Source of the DNA: an uncultured Oscillibacter sp.
GTDB lineage: Bacteria > Bacillota > Clostridia > Oscillospirales > Oscillospiraceae
Reading direction: 5' to 3'
Assembly (NCBI GenBank): GCA_910576865.1
Contig: CAJTKE010000019.1
Span: 1 to 49,320 of the forward strand
Length of the DNA stretch: 49,320 bases
Shown one piece after another: positions 20,738-29,261 of the stretch. The notes under the pieces are model-generated. The model was not told where the DNA came from and did not search any database. It saw only the letters and a list, made by a program, of their open reading frames with translations. Made by a program: the position numbers and the translations under genes. How positions within the stretch are numbered: the stretch's first letter is position 1; every line of letters begins with the position of its first letter.

Positions 20738-21145
20738 TCATACTTGCGGAAGATGGGGGTACACTGCCGCCCACACGCCGGTGTCCGGGTCCCGCTCCAG
20801 GACTAGAACGTCGGGACTTGTCCCCCGGTCGAAGTATATCCGTTCGGCGGAATCATCCGGTTGAATGTCAAACCTGTATTCTGACCCAATGCTGCTGTTC
20901 AGCCCGCCAAAGCAGCTGTAAAAGGAGCAGTGGATCTCATCGCCGAACTGCTTGGCCTCCATGGCCCGGATGAAGCCCATGGAACCCTCGGGAAACGTCT
21001 GTACCGTGACGATGGACCCGTCGTCAGAGACGGAAAACTTTTGCAGATCGATGTCCGTCCTCTTATGAAAGCCCGGCGTGATAAACAGCATCCCGGCGGC
21101 CGCGCCGATCAGCAAAGCCAGGACAATGGGCAGGATTTTTTTCAT
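20738..21145 (-). CDS. Membrane-anchored hypothetical protein
   Basis: A 135-residue protein with an N-terminal signal anchor (MKKILPIVLALLIGAAAGML) and an extracytoplasmic beta-rich remainder (GSIVTVQTFPEGSMGFIRAM, then YSCFGGLNSSIGSEYRFDIQ). The ATG at 21145 has AAAAAGGAGGG upstream; an in-frame ATG 27 nt earlier has no such site. It is 14 nt downstream of the SGNH-like gene and probably in the same operon. No family is recognised. A role in presenting or regulating the surface acyl transfer is only suggested by position. Confidence 0.72.
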   Translation of the reverse strand: MKKILPIVLALLIGAAAGMLFITPGFHKRTDIDLQKFSVSDDGSIVTVQTFPEGSMGFIRAMEAKQFGDEIHCSFYSCFGGLNSSIGSEYRFDIQPDDSAERIYFDRGTSPDVLVLERDPDTGVWAAVYPHLPQV

Positions 21146-21159
21146 GGGGCCCTCCTTTT

Positions 21160-22260
21160 TCAGCTCTTGCACCAGTCCGGCGGCTGGTCATGGTCCTCGT
21201 ACCACCGCTCCCAGAACTCGCCGTCCCACAGTGCGTCGTAGTCATAGTGTATCACAAACTCCCGCCAGTCCGCCAGGGTCTTCTCCACGTCCTCCTCCCG
21301 GAGGAGGAATTTCTCGGCGCAGACGTTCCCCAGGACCCACTTCCCGGCCTCGCCGGAGTGGTGGACGTAGTCGCAGTAGTTGTTCAGCTCCGTTACCATG
21401 TCCTTGGCCAAAAGCGGCGCGTGGACCCGGACGTTGGGCCAGCGGTTCAGGGTGTGACAGGCCACGCTCAGGGCTCGGATCCGGGCGTCCAGGTCCCCCC
21501 GGCGGACCGCCCGGTCCCAGGAGAGGATGCTGTAGGGGGAGAGGAAGATCTCGAACTTCGTCTCCGGGTGGTCCTGGAACCAGTCCTCCATCACCATCAG
21601 GTTTTCCTGTGTGAAGGAGAGGTAGGCGTTCTCCGGCGTCTGTTCCTGGGAGACCGGGGGCCGGTCGTAGGTCCGCAGGGTCTCGTATTTTCCCCAGAGG
21701 GAGGTCCTGTCCCAGGTGAAGCCCTCGTCCAGGGTCTGCCCGCCGCCCTGGCGGGCGGTGATCAGGGCGTAGAGACTGTAATAGAGGGAGTCCTTGTTCA
21801 GGAGATACTTCACGTCGTCCAGGGGGTTCCGGTTGTAGAGATAGTCCGGCATGGCGTCCGTCACGCCGGAGTCGTCCCGGATCAGGGTGTTCAGATCCAG
21901 GGCGAACAGCACCCGCTCCGGCGGGTCCTCCCGGAAGAGCAGGTCCACCACCTGATCGAACTCGGAGAAGTACCCGTCGGGGATGGTGATCCGGAGGCCG
22001 GGGCCGTGGTAGAACTCCTCGATCCAGCTTGCCCGGTAGTTGGCGGCCATGGAGGTGCCCAGGAGGACGGTGTCCGCTTTCACGTTCTTCGCCATGCCCG
22101 CCGCCTGATAGCGCTCGTTGAAGAAGGCGGGGAGGCGGTCCTCCGGCATCCGGTAATAAAGGCAGGGGTCCACGGCGTACACGATCCCGCCGCACAGGGC
22201 CAGCGCCGCCAGCAGCGCCGCCAGGAAGCGGCGGGCCCAGCGCTCATACATCTTGTTCAT
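21160..22260 (-). CDS. AlgJ/DHHW-like SGNH membrane-anchored protein
   Basis: A 366-residue protein with one N-terminal membrane segment (FLAALLAALALCGGIVYAVD) and a large extracytoplasmic domain of the SGNH/AlgJ type. The nucleophile block is LLGTSMAANY (Ser70) and the Asp-x-x-His block lies near residue 295 (NNYCDYVHHSGEAG). In alginate- and teichoic-acid-type systems, a partner of this kind transfers the acyl group that an MBOAT protein delivers across the membrane. The MBOAT gene lies 9 nt upstream. The acceptor glycan is unknown. Confidence 0.85.
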   Translation of the reverse strand: MNKMYERWARRFLAALLAALALCGGIVYAVDPCLYYRMPEDRLPAFFNERYQAAGMAKNVKADTVLLGTSMAANYRASWIEEFYHGPGLRITIPDGYFSEFDQVVDLLFREDPPERVLFALDLNTLIRDDSGVTDAMPDYLYNRNPLDDVKYLLNKDSLYYSLYALITARQGGGQTLDEGFTWDRTSLWGKYETLRTYDRPPVSQEQTPENAYLSFTQENLMVMEDWFQDHPETKFEIFLSPYSILSWDRAVRRGDLDARIRALSVACHTLNRWPNVRVHAPLLAKDMVTELNNYCDYVHHSGEAGKWVLGNVCAEKFLLREEDVEKTLADWREFVIHYDYDALWDGEFWERWYEDHDQPPDWCKS

Positions 22261-22269
22261 TGGTCAGCC

Positions 22270-23745
22270 TCAGAAATTGGAATAGATGAAGGTGGCCACC
22301 CCGGTGAAGGACAGCACGGACCACGCCGTCAGCAGCGCCAGGACCACGGCCCGGCGGGCTGTGGGCTGGAATTCGTCCATCTGCCTCGCGGCGTTCCGGG
22401 GCCACAGCGCCGCAAGCATCGCGGCGGCGAAGAGCCCAAACGTAAGCGCCGGGGCCGTCCAGGCCCGGAGGGCGGGGAAGACCATGCCGAAGGCCTCCGC
22501 CTCCTTGGCGAAGACGCCCTCCATCAGCCAGTCCGCCGGGGGGCGGAAGTCGGCGGTGACGGCGGTCCTGAGCAGGGTCAAGGCCTGAGACACCCCGGGG
22601 GCCCGGAAGAAGACCCAGGCGGCGTTGACAAAGGCGAAGGTGACGGCCCAGCGGAGGAGCTTGGGAAGTTTTTCCCGGCTCTTGCCCCAGACCCGCTCCA
22701 CGATCTGGCCCAGGCCGTGAAGCCCGCCCCAGATCAGGAAGGTCCACCCCGCCCCGTGCCACAGGCCGCTGACCAGGAAGACGATCAGGATGTTCAAACA
22801 AGTCCGCCCGGTTCCCTTCCTGCTCCCCCCCAGGGGGAAGTACAGGCACTCCCGGAGGAAGGAGGTCAGGGTGATGTGCCACCGCTTCCAGAACTCCCCC
22901 ACGGAGAGGCTCCGGTAAGGGGAATCGAAGTTCACCGGGAGGCGGAGGCCAAAGAGGCGGGCGCACCCGGCGGCAATGTCGCAGTAGCCGGAGAAGTCGA
23001 AGTACAGTTGCAGGGTGTAGCCTAAAATCACCAGCCAGCCGCCGGGGGCGGAAAGCTCGTCCAGGCGCGCCCAGCCATTGCCCACCACAATGCCCAGGTT
23101 GTCCGCCAGCAGCACCTTTTTCGCCATGCCGGAGGCGATGGCGTACAGGGCGGCGGCGAAGTCCTGCCCGTCGGGGCGGAGGAACTTCTCCCCGTGAAGC
23201 TGGGGGAGGAAGGCCTGGGGCTTCAGAATGGGCCCGGAGACCACCGTGGGGAAGAAGAGGGCGTAGAGGCGCAGGTCCCGCCGCTCCGGGCGGAAACCGC
23301 CGGTGTACGCCTCCTTCAAAAGCCACAGCTGCTGGAAGGTGAAGAAGCTGAGGCCCAGAGGGGCCCAGCCCATGGAGAACCGCCCGCCGGTGACGAAGCC
23401 GGCGTATTTGAACACCGCCAGCACCCCCACGTGCCAAGCCGCCGCCAGAAACAGGCAGCGGCGGCGCCGGGCGTTCGGGCGGGGACAGGCGCAGGCGGCG
23501 GGGCCGTCGTCTTCTGATTGAATACGGATATCCGGCTTGGTGAGAACCCGGACGGCGGCGGTGCTGACCGCCAGCCCCAGGACCAGCACCAGCAGGGCGG
23601 CCCAGCCGCCCCCGATCACATAGAAGACCAAGCAGGCCAGGGTCAGGCACTCCGCCGCGATATCCCGGTCCCACCGGGCGGCGCCCAGGCAGACGGCGGC
23701 GGTGACCATGAGAAAGGCCAGGAAGCCGAACGACTGAAAGCTCAT
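22270..23745 (-). CDS. MBOAT-family O-acyltransferase (AlgI/DltB-like)
   Basis: A 491-residue polytopic membrane protein. Family marks are LSFFTFQQLWLLKEAYTG, FFPTVVSGPIL, LYFDFSGYCDIAAGCARLFG, FLRECLYFPLGGSRKG and the catalytic-histidine block GLWHGAGWTFLIWGGLHG (about residue 329). These place it with AlgI-type enzymes that export acyl groups for O-acetylation of surface polysaccharides. The last helix ends with TFIYSNF. The ATG at 23745 lies 1 nt after the stop of the XRE gene, so translation is coupled. The SGNH partner follows. Confidence 0.93.
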   Translation of the reverse strand: MSFQSFGFLAFLMVTAAVCLGAARWDRDIAAECLTLACLVFYVIGGGWAALLVLVLGLAVSTAAVRVLTKPDIRIQSEDDGPAACACPRPNARRRRCLFLAAAWHVGVLAVFKYAGFVTGGRFSMGWAPLGLSFFTFQQLWLLKEAYTGGFRPERRDLRLYALFFPTVVSGPILKPQAFLPQLHGEKFLRPDGQDFAAALYAIASGMAKKVLLADNLGIVVGNGWARLDELSAPGGWLVILGYTLQLYFDFSGYCDIAAGCARLFGLRLPVNFDSPYRSLSVGEFWKRWHITLTSFLRECLYFPLGGSRKGTGRTCLNILIVFLVSGLWHGAGWTFLIWGGLHGLGQIVERVWGKSREKLPKLLRWAVTFAFVNAAWVFFRAPGVSQALTLLRTAVTADFRPPADWLMEGVFAKEAEAFGMVFPALRAWTAPALTFGLFAAAMLAALWPRNAARQMDEFQPTARRAVVLALLTAWSVLSFTGVATFIYSNF

Positions 23746-23746
23746 C

Positions 23747-24427
23747 TCACTGCTGCCTCGACAGGGTGGTGAGCCGGGCGTCGGCGGTGCTGAGAACCTG
23801 AGTCAGGCTCTGGCACCGGCCGGGGTAGGCGGCGTTGATGGCCGGGGAGGACAGGTCCGGGAACTCCGCCTTCTGGGCCTTCAGGTCCCGGAGGGCGGCG
23901 GCGAAGCGGACCTCGGACAGCTTCCGGTCCGCGTCGGCCAGGCCCAGGATGCAGACGTTGGGGTCCAGGGCGAAATAGCCCTCGTTGGCCCCGGAGGCCC
24001 GATAAAGGTGGCGGTAGAGCTGATAGACCGCGCTGCCGAGATAGGCGGCGGCGGCGTTGACGGAGGCCTTGTCCCCCAGCTTGCCCAGAAGCTCGAACAG
24101 GACCCCCACCGCGCCGGAGAGCAGCTTGCTCTGGAGGGTGGCCAGGACGCTGCCCCGGAGGTTGCTCCTGGGCTCGGCGGCGTCCAGGATGTCCTGCTCC
24201 GTCAGCATGTTCCCCTCCCGGGAGAGGGTGCGGCCCAGGATGAAGTCGGCGGAGACGCCGTAATAATCGCAGGCCTTGACCACAAACGCCAGCCCCGGCT
24301 CCCGGATGCCGTTCTCGTAGTGGGAGAGGAGGGCCTGGGAGATGCCCAGCTCCCCGGCGGCGAGGCGCTGGCTGACGCCCTTTTCCTGCCGCAGCAGGGA
24401 CAGCGTGCGGGAAAACTCTGAACTCAT
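23747..24427 (-). CDS. XRE-family regulator heading the O-acyltransferase operon
   Basis: A 226-residue protein. Residues 1-65 form an XRE helix-turn-helix (RTLSLLRQEKGVSQRLAAGELGISQ, then ALLSHYENGIREPGLAF, split here for length). The rest is helical with no recognised ligand domain (SKLLSGAVGVLFELLGKLGD). The ATG at 24427 has AAGGAG upstream; the longer open frame to 24691 lacks one. Being the first gene of the leftward operon, it probably controls the MBOAT/SGNH pair. The promoter region holds short AT-rich inverted sequences that could be its site. Confidence 0.85.
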   Translation of the reverse strand: MSSEFSRTLSLLRQEKGVSQRLAAGELGISQALLSHYENGIREPGLAFVVKACDYYGVSADFILGRTLSREGNMLTEQDILDAAEPRSNLRGSVLATLQSKLLSGAVGVLFELLGKLGDKASVNAAAAYLGSAVYQLYRHLYRASGANEGYFALDPNVCILGLADADRKLSEVRFAAALRDLKAQKAEFPDLSSPAINAAYPGRCQSLTQVLSTADARLTTLSRQQ

Positions 24428-24468
24428 AGACGGACGCTCCTTTGGAATGATCTTATTACACTTCGTAT

Positions 24469-24497
24469 AGTTTACCAAAAGGGTTACGAGATGTAAA
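24469..24497 (-). promoter_or_regulatory. Promoter of the XRE-MBOAT-SGNH operon
   Basis: Minus strand TTTACA (24497-24492) and TAAACT (24474-24469) with a 17-bp spacer, about 42 bp upstream of the XRE start. Confidence 0.72.
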
Positions 24498-24538
24498 GAC
24501 ATTTTTTCAAGGAATCGGCGGCGGGGCGCAAATCCCCC

Positions 24539-24567
24539 TTGTAAAAGCCGGGGAGATGGTGTATGAT
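24539..24567 (+). promoter_or_regulatory. Promoter of the small membrane protein gene
   Basis: TTGTAA (24539-24544) and TATGAT (24562-24567) with a 17-bp spacer, diverging from the XRE operon promoter. Confidence 0.72.
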
Positions 24568-24601
24568 AGATTCGATTTTGGAACATTAGGAGGAAGCTGC
24601 T

Positions 24602-24787
24602 ATGAGCAAAACCGCGAGCATGGTCATGAAGATCATCGGGGCCAGTCTGGCCTTCGCCGCGTTCGTCTGCCTGCTGATCGGCGGCTGGCACGACCTCAGC
24701 GTCGGCTGCTGCGGCATCAAGAAGCGCCTGAGCCAGAGATTCAGCTCTGAGTACGACGACTACGCCGACGAGGAACTTTACGAGTAA
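24602..24787 (+). CDS. Small single-span membrane protein
   Basis: A 61-residue protein with one hydrophobic segment (IIGASLAFAAFVCLLIGGW), a vicinal cysteine pair (VGCCGIKKRL) just after it, and an acidic tail (SEYDDYADEELYE). AGGAGGAAG lies 6 nt upstream of the ATG. It has its own promoter and terminator. Similar small proteins with a CC-G-basic juxtamembrane motif are frequent in Oscillospiraceae, but I know no function. Confidence 0.78.
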   Translation: MSKTASMVMKIIGASLAFAAFVCLLIGGWHDLSVGCCGIKKRLSQRFSSEYDDYADEELYE

Positions 24788-24792
24788 GCGCG

Positions 24793-24828
24793 TCCCCCGC
24801 CCCGGGAAGACCGGGGCGGGGGATTTTT
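24793..24828 (+). terminator. Terminator before the pyr operon
   Basis: A perfect 13-bp GC-rich stem (24793-24805 with 24811-24823) and five T residues. Confidence 0.92.
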
Positions 24829-24833
24829 CCCTG

Positions 24834-24862
24834 TTGACAAAGCGGCCGGTTTCCGATATGAT
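24834..24862 (+). promoter_or_regulatory. Promoter of the pyr operon
   Basis: Perfect TTGACA (24834-24839) and TATGAT (24857-24862) with a 17-bp spacer. The predicted leader is only about 25 nt, so no PyrR-type attenuator can fit between the start site and pyrC. Confidence 0.88.
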
Positions 24863-24894
24863 AACTCTTTGAGAAAATGGAGAGGAGAGCGTCT

Positions 24895-26232
24895 ATGCGT
24901 CTGCTGCTGACCGGCGGGTCCGTCCTTCGCGGCGGAGAGTTTCAGCCCTTGGAGATCGCTGTTTCCGAGGGGCGTATTGTTTCCGTTTCCCCCCGCCTTT
25001 CCCGGGACGGCGCTTCCGTCATTGAATTGAATCATTGTTTCATCGTTCCAGGTTTCGTAGATGTGCATGTTCATCTTCGGGAGCCTGGCTTTTCTTATAA
25101 GGAGACCGTGGCCTCCGGCACGGCGGCGGCGGCGGCGGGGGGGTATACCGCCCTCTGCGCCATGCCGAACCTGAACCCGGCGCCCGACAGCCTGGAGACC
25201 CTCCGGCCGGAGCTGGACGCCATCCAGCGGGACGCCGCCGTCCGCGTCTATCCCTACGGGACCATCACCCGGGGGGAGAAGGGGGAGGAGCTGGCGGACC
25301 TGGAGGCACTGGCCCCCTACGTCCCCGGTTTCTCCGACGACGGAAGGGGCGTCCAGTCCGAGAACAGGATGCGCGCCGCCATGTCCCTTGCCAAAAAGCT
25401 GGACAGGCCCATCGTGGCCCACTGCGAGGACGAGGGCCTTTTGACAAAGGGCTGGTGCGTCCACGACGGGGAATTCGCCAAGCGGCACGGCCTCCCCGGC
25501 AACGACCCCGCCAGCGAGTGGAAACAGGTGGAGCGGGACATCCGGTTGGTCCGGGAGACGGGGTGCCGGTATCACGTCTGCCACGTGTCCACAAAAGAGA
25601 GCGTGGCCCTCATCCGGGCGGCGAAGCGGGAGGGCCTCCCCGTCACCTGTGAGACCGGGCCCCACTACCTCTGCCTCTGCGACGAGGACCTGGAGGATGA
25701 CGGGCGCTTCCGGATGAATCCCCCCATCCGCTCCGCCGCGGACCGGGACGCGCTGATCGAGGGCCTGCTGGACGGGACGGTGGACTGCATCGCCACGGAC
25801 CACGCCCCCCACTCGGCGGAGGAGAAATCCCGGGGCCTCCGGGGGAGCCTCAACGGCGTGGTGGGATTGGAATGCGCCTTTCCGGTGCTGTACACGGAGC
25901 TGGTGAAGACGGGGAAGGTTCCTCTGGCAACCATACTGAATGCCCTGTGCGTGAACCCCCGGCGGATATTCGGCCTGCCGGGCGGGGCCATCGAGGAGGG
26001 ACAGCCCGCCGATTTGACGGTGCTGGACCTGGACCACGAGGGCATCGTGGACCCGGCGGGCTTCCGGTCCCTGGGCCGGGCCACGCCCTTCGCCGGGCGG
26101 CGGGTGAACGCCGCCGTCTGCATGACGCTTGTGGACGGGAACATCGTTTTTCCGGAGGGCTTGAAGCCATCTGAAAACGGCGTCATCGGAATCATCCGGG
26201 GCTGTGACCGGCCGGAAGGAGGGAGAGCATGA
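24895..26232 (+). CDS. pyrC: Dihydroorotase
   Basis: The enzyme cyclises carbamoyl aspartate to dihydroorotate, step three of pyrimidine synthesis. The 445-residue type I enzyme shows the metal-binding VDVHVHLREPGFSYKE motif, the HCED block, CHVSTKESVALIRAAK, and DHAPHSAEEK near the C-terminus. The ATG at 24895 follows GGAGAGGAGAG; an in-frame ATG 18 nt earlier is inside this purine-rich stretch. It is first in the pyr operon and overlaps pyrK by 4 nt. The first 180 nt use fewer GC-ending codons, perhaps to keep the start unfolded. Confidence 0.96.
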   Translation: MRLLLTGGSVLRGGEFQPLEIAVSEGRIVSVSPRLSRDGASVIELNHCFIVPGFVDVHVHLREPGFSYKETVASGTAAAAAGGYTALCAMPNLNPAPDSLETLRPELDAIQRDAAVRVYPYGTITRGEKGEELADLEALAPYVPGFSDDGRGVQSENRMRAAMSLAKKLDRPIVAHCEDEGLLTKGWCVHDGEFAKRHGLPGNDPASEWKQVERDIRLVRETGCRYHVCHVSTKESVALIRAAKREGLPVTCETGPHYLCLCDEDLEDDGRFRMNPPIRSAADRDALIEGLLDGTVDCIATDHAPHSAEEKSRGLRGSLNGVVGLECAFPVLYTELVKTGKVPLATILNALCVNPRRIFGLPGGAIEEGQPADLTVLDLDHEGIVDPAGFRSLGRATPFAGRRVNAAVCMTLVDGNIVFPEGLKPSENGVIGIIRGCDRPEGGRA

Positions 26233-26978
26233 AGGAATCCGTATGGACCCTGGAGCGGTCCCGGCAATTGACCGGGGACGTGTGGGAGCTCCGCCTGTCC
26301 GGCGACACCTCCGCCGTCACCGTGCCGGGGCAGTTTGTCAACATCGAGCTGCCGGGGAAATTCCTCCGCCGCCCCATCTCCGTCTGCGACTGGGACGGGG
26401 AGGGCCTGACCCTGCTGGTGAAGGAGGCGGGGGAGGGCACGAAGGAGCTGGTCCGCCTCCCCGCCGGGACGGAGCTGAGCACCCTCTCCGGCCTGGGGAA
26501 CGGCTTTTGCCTCGGCGCCGCGCCGGAGGGCGCCGTCCTGGTGGGCGGCGGCATCGGCGCCGCCCCGCTCTATGGCCTGGCGAAGCGGATGCTGGCGGCG
26601 GGGCGGAGCGTTCAGGTGGTCCTGGGCTTCCGCTCCAAGGAGGACGCCTTTTACTTAGAGGAGTTCGCCGCCCTGGGCCCGGAGGTGCTGGCCGCCTCGG
26701 AGGACGGGAGCCTGGGAACCCGCGGCTTTGTCACGGACGTGCTGAACGAACTCCCGGACTGCCGGTTTGTCTGCGCCTGCGGCCCCACGGCCATGCTGAA
26801 GGCCGTCCACGCCCTGCCCCAAATCACCGGCGGGCAGTTCAGCTTCGAGGCCCGGATGGCCTGCGGCTTCGGGGCCTGCGTGGGCTGCACCATTCAGACA
26901 AAGAAGGGCCTGCGCCGGGTGTGCAAGGACGGGCCCATATTCCACAAGGAGGACATTGTATGGCAGACCTCTCCGTAA
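26229..26978 (+). CDS. pyrK: Dihydroorotate dehydrogenase B electron transfer subunit
   Basis: A 249-residue FAD/[2Fe-2S] protein that passes electrons from the PyrD subunit to NAD. RRPISVCDWDGEG is the FAD-binding RxxS-type motif, LVGGGIGAAPLYGLAKRM the nucleotide-binding glycine block, and ACGFGACVGC with the later RRVCKDGP supplies the four cluster cysteines. Start and end overlap pyrC by 4 nt and pyrD by 19 nt, typical of coupled synthesis of the heterotetramer. Confidence 0.96.
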   Translation: MKESVWTLERSRQLTGDVWELRLSGDTSAVTVPGQFVNIELPGKFLRRPISVCDWDGEGLTLLVKEAGEGTKELVRLPAGTELSTLSGLGNGFCLGAAPEGAVLVGGGIGAAPLYGLAKRMLAAGRSVQVVLGFRSKEDAFYLEEFAALGPEVLAASEDGSLGTRGFVTDVLNELPDCRFVCACGPTAMLKAVHALPQITGGQFSFEARMACGFGACVGCTIQTKKGLRRVCKDGPIFHKEDIVWQTSP

Positions 26979-27880
26979 CCCTGGCGGGGGTGACCCTGAA
27001 AAATCCCATCATTCCCGCCTCGGGGACCTTCGGCTATGGCCGGGAGTTCGCGGATGCTTATGACCTGGATCTCCTGGGCTCCTTCTCCTGGAAGGGCACC
27101 ACCCGGGACCCCCGGCCCGGCAACCGCCAGCCCCGGATCGCGGAAACCGCCGCCGGGATGCTGAACGCCGTGGGCCTCCAGAACCCAGGGCTCGAGGCGG
27201 TCCTCCGGGAGGAGGTCCCCAACATCGCCCGGATTTTCCACGGCCCGGTCATCGCCAACGTCTGCGGCTTCTCCCTGGAGGAGTACGCGGAGAACTGCCG
27301 CCGCCTGGACGATGTGGAGCAGGTGAAAATTCTGGAGGTCAACATCTCCTGCCCCAATGTCCACGCCGGGGGAAGGAACTTCGGCTCGGACCCTCAAGGC
27401 GCCGCCGCCGTCACCAGGGCCGTCCGGGCGGCGACGAAAAAGCCCGTCTTCCTGAAGCTCAGCCCCAACGTGACGGACATCGCCGAAATCGCCCGGGCCT
27501 GCGCGGGGGAGGGGGCGGACGGCCTGTGCCTCATCAACACCCTCTTGGGCATGCGCATCGACCTGAACACGAAGCGGCCCCTGCTTCAAAACCGCACCGG
27601 GGGCCTCTCCGGCCCCGCTGTGTTCCCGGTGGCCCTGCGGATGGTCTGGGACGTGTACGAGGCCGTTCCGGGTCTGCCCATCATCGGCTGCGGCGGCGTG
27701 AGCTCCGCGGAGGACGCCGCCGAGATGATGCTGGCGGGGGCCTCCGCCGTGGAGGTGGGGGCGGCGAACCTCCGGGACCCCTGGGCCTGCAAGACCATCA
27801 TCGAGAACCTGCCCGGCGTCTGTGAACGGCTGGGCGTTGACAAAATTTCTGATTTGACAGGAGGAGCGCACCATGGCTAA
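26960..27880 (+). CDS. pyrD: Dihydroorotate dehydrogenase B catalytic subunit
   Basis: A 306-residue FMN TIM-barrel enzyme oxidising dihydroorotate to orotate. NPIIPASGTFGYG, LEVNISCPNVHAGGRNFG with the class 1B catalytic cysteine region, LKLSPNVTDIAEIA, LINTLLGMRIDL and IIGCGGVSSAEDA are seen. The partner PyrK immediately upstream confirms the NAD-linked class 1B form. CAAGGAGG lies 8 nt upstream of the ATG at 26960. Confidence 0.96.
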   Translation: MADLSVTLAGVTLKNPIIPASGTFGYGREFADAYDLDLLGSFSWKGTTRDPRPGNRQPRIAETAAGMLNAVGLQNPGLEAVLREEVPNIARIFHGPVIANVCGFSLEEYAENCRRLDDVEQVKILEVNISCPNVHAGGRNFGSDPQGAAAVTRAVRAATKKPVFLKLSPNVTDIAEIARACAGEGADGLCLINTLLGMRIDLNTKRPLLQNRTGGLSGPAVFPVALRMVWDVYEAVPGLPIIGCGGVSSAEDAAEMMLAGASAVEVGAANLRDPWACKTIIENLPGVCERLGVDKISDLTGGAHHG

Positions 27881-28574
27881 GGACGTCATCATCGCCCTGG
27901 ACTTCCCAACCCGGGAGGAGACCCTTGTCTTCCTGGACCGGTTCCCCGCGGGGGAAAAGCCCTTTGTGAAGATCGGCATGGAGCTTTATTACGCCGAGGG
28001 CCCGGCCGTCGTCCGGGAGATCAAGGCCCGGGGACACAGGATTTTCCTGGACCTGAAGCTCCACGACATCCCCAACACCGTGAAGCGGGCCATGGCGGTC
28101 CTCTCCGGCCTGGATGTGGACATGGTGAACCTCCACGCCGCCGGGACCTCCGCCATGATGCGGGCCGCCCTGGAGGGGCTGACCCGGCCCGACGGAACCC
28201 GGCCCCTGCTCATCGCCGTCACCCAGCTGACCAGCACCGACGCCGCCGCCCTCAAGGACGAGCTGCTGATTGAGACCCCCATGGCGGAGACCGTCCTGTC
28301 CTACGCCAGGAACGCCGCCGACAGCGGCCTGGACGGCGTGGTCTGCTCCCCCCTGGAGGCGGCGCTGGTGAAAGAGCGCTGCGGGGAGGGCTTCTGTACC
28401 GTCACCCCCGGCGTCCGCTTCGCCGGCGGGGACGTGGGGGACCAGAAGAGAGTGATGACCCCGGAGCAGGCGGCGAAAAACGGCTGCGACTGCATCGTCA
28501 TGGGCCGCCCCATCACGAAGGACGCGGACCCGGTGGCGGCCTACCGCCGGGCCGTCAAGGAATTTTTGGGATGA
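27873..28574 (+). CDS. pyrF: Orotidine 5'-phosphate decarboxylase
   Basis: A 233-residue TIM-barrel enzyme making UMP from OMP. IIALDFPTREETLVFLDRF at the start and the catalytic FLDLKLHDIPNTVKRA Asp-Lys-Asp motif are clear, as is the phosphate-binding end TPGVRFAGGD with IVMGRPITKDADP. It overlaps pyrD by 8 nt; AGGAGGAG precedes the ATG. Its downstream partner pyrE lies 16 nt away. Confidence 0.97.
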   Translation: MAKDVIIALDFPTREETLVFLDRFPAGEKPFVKIGMELYYAEGPAVVREIKARGHRIFLDLKLHDIPNTVKRAMAVLSGLDVDMVNLHAAGTSAMMRAALEGLTRPDGTRPLLIAVTQLTSTDAAALKDELLIETPMAETVLSYARNAADSGLDGVVCSPLEAALVKERCGEGFCTVTPGVRFAGGDVGDQKRVMTPEQAAKNGCDCIVMGRPITKDADPVAAYRRAVKEFLG

Positions 28575-28590
28575 GAAAGGAGAGCAGACC

Positions 28591-29226
28591 ATGACCCGTG
28601 AACAGACCATCGCCCATGACCTTCTATCCATCGGCGCGGTGTTCCTCCGCCCCGACGAGCCCTTCACCTGGGCCAGCGGCATCAAGAGTCCCATTTACTG
28701 CGACAACCGCCTGACCCTCACCGCCCCGGAGGTCCGGACCCACGTGGAGGAGGGGCTGGTGGACCTCATCTGCAAGCACTATCCCAATGTGGAGGTCCTC
28801 ATGGGCACCTCCACCGCCGGCATCGCCCACGCCGCCATCGTGGGCCACCTCATGGGCCTGCCCATGGGCTACGTCCGCTCCAGCGGCAAGGACCACGGGC
28901 GGCAGAACCGCATCGAGGGAAAGCTGGAGCCCGGAGCGAGGGTGGTCGTGGTGGAGGACCTGATCTCCACCGGCGGAAGCTGCATTGATGTGGTGGAGGC
29001 CCTCCGGGAGGCCGGGGCGGAGGTGCTGGGCATTGTTTCCATCTTCACCTACGGGCTCCAGAAGGGCCTGGACCGGCTGGCGGCGGCGAACGTGACGAAT
29101 GTCAGCCTCTCCAACTTCGACGCCGTGTGCGACATCGCGGCGGCGGAGGGGAAGATCAAGCCGGAGGACATCAAGCGTCTGAAAAAGTTCCGAGCAAATC
29201 CGTCGGACGAGAGCTGGATCGGCTGA
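28591..29226 (+). CDS. pyrE: Orotate phosphoribosyltransferase
   Basis: A 211-residue PRTase joining orotate to PRPP. FTWASGIKSPIYCDNR is the orotate-binding N-terminus, KDHGRQNRIEG the flexible loop, and VVVVEDLISTGGS the PRPP-binding motif. AAGGAGAG precedes the ATG. It is followed by pyrB after 35 nt in the same operon. Confidence 0.96.
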   Translation: MTREQTIAHDLLSIGAVFLRPDEPFTWASGIKSPIYCDNRLTLTAPEVRTHVEEGLVDLICKHYPNVEVLMGTSTAGIAHAAIVGHLMGLPMGYVRSSGKDHGRQNRIEGKLEPGARVVVVEDLISTGGSCIDVVEALREAGAEVLGIVSIFTYGLQKGLDRLAAANVTNVSLSNFDAVCDIAAAEGKIKPEDIKRLKKFRANPSDESWIG

Positions 29227-29261
29227 ACCGGAAAACGGACCTATTACGGAAAGGAGCACCT

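Noticed and set aside
18718..20973. A 751-codon plus-strand open frame opposite lepA
   Set aside because: Low-complexity sequence mirrored from lepA, no start signal; lepA on the minus strand is unambiguous.
24863..24894. PyrR attenuator before pyrC
   Set aside because: The leader is about 25 nt; no anti-terminator or terminator pair is present.
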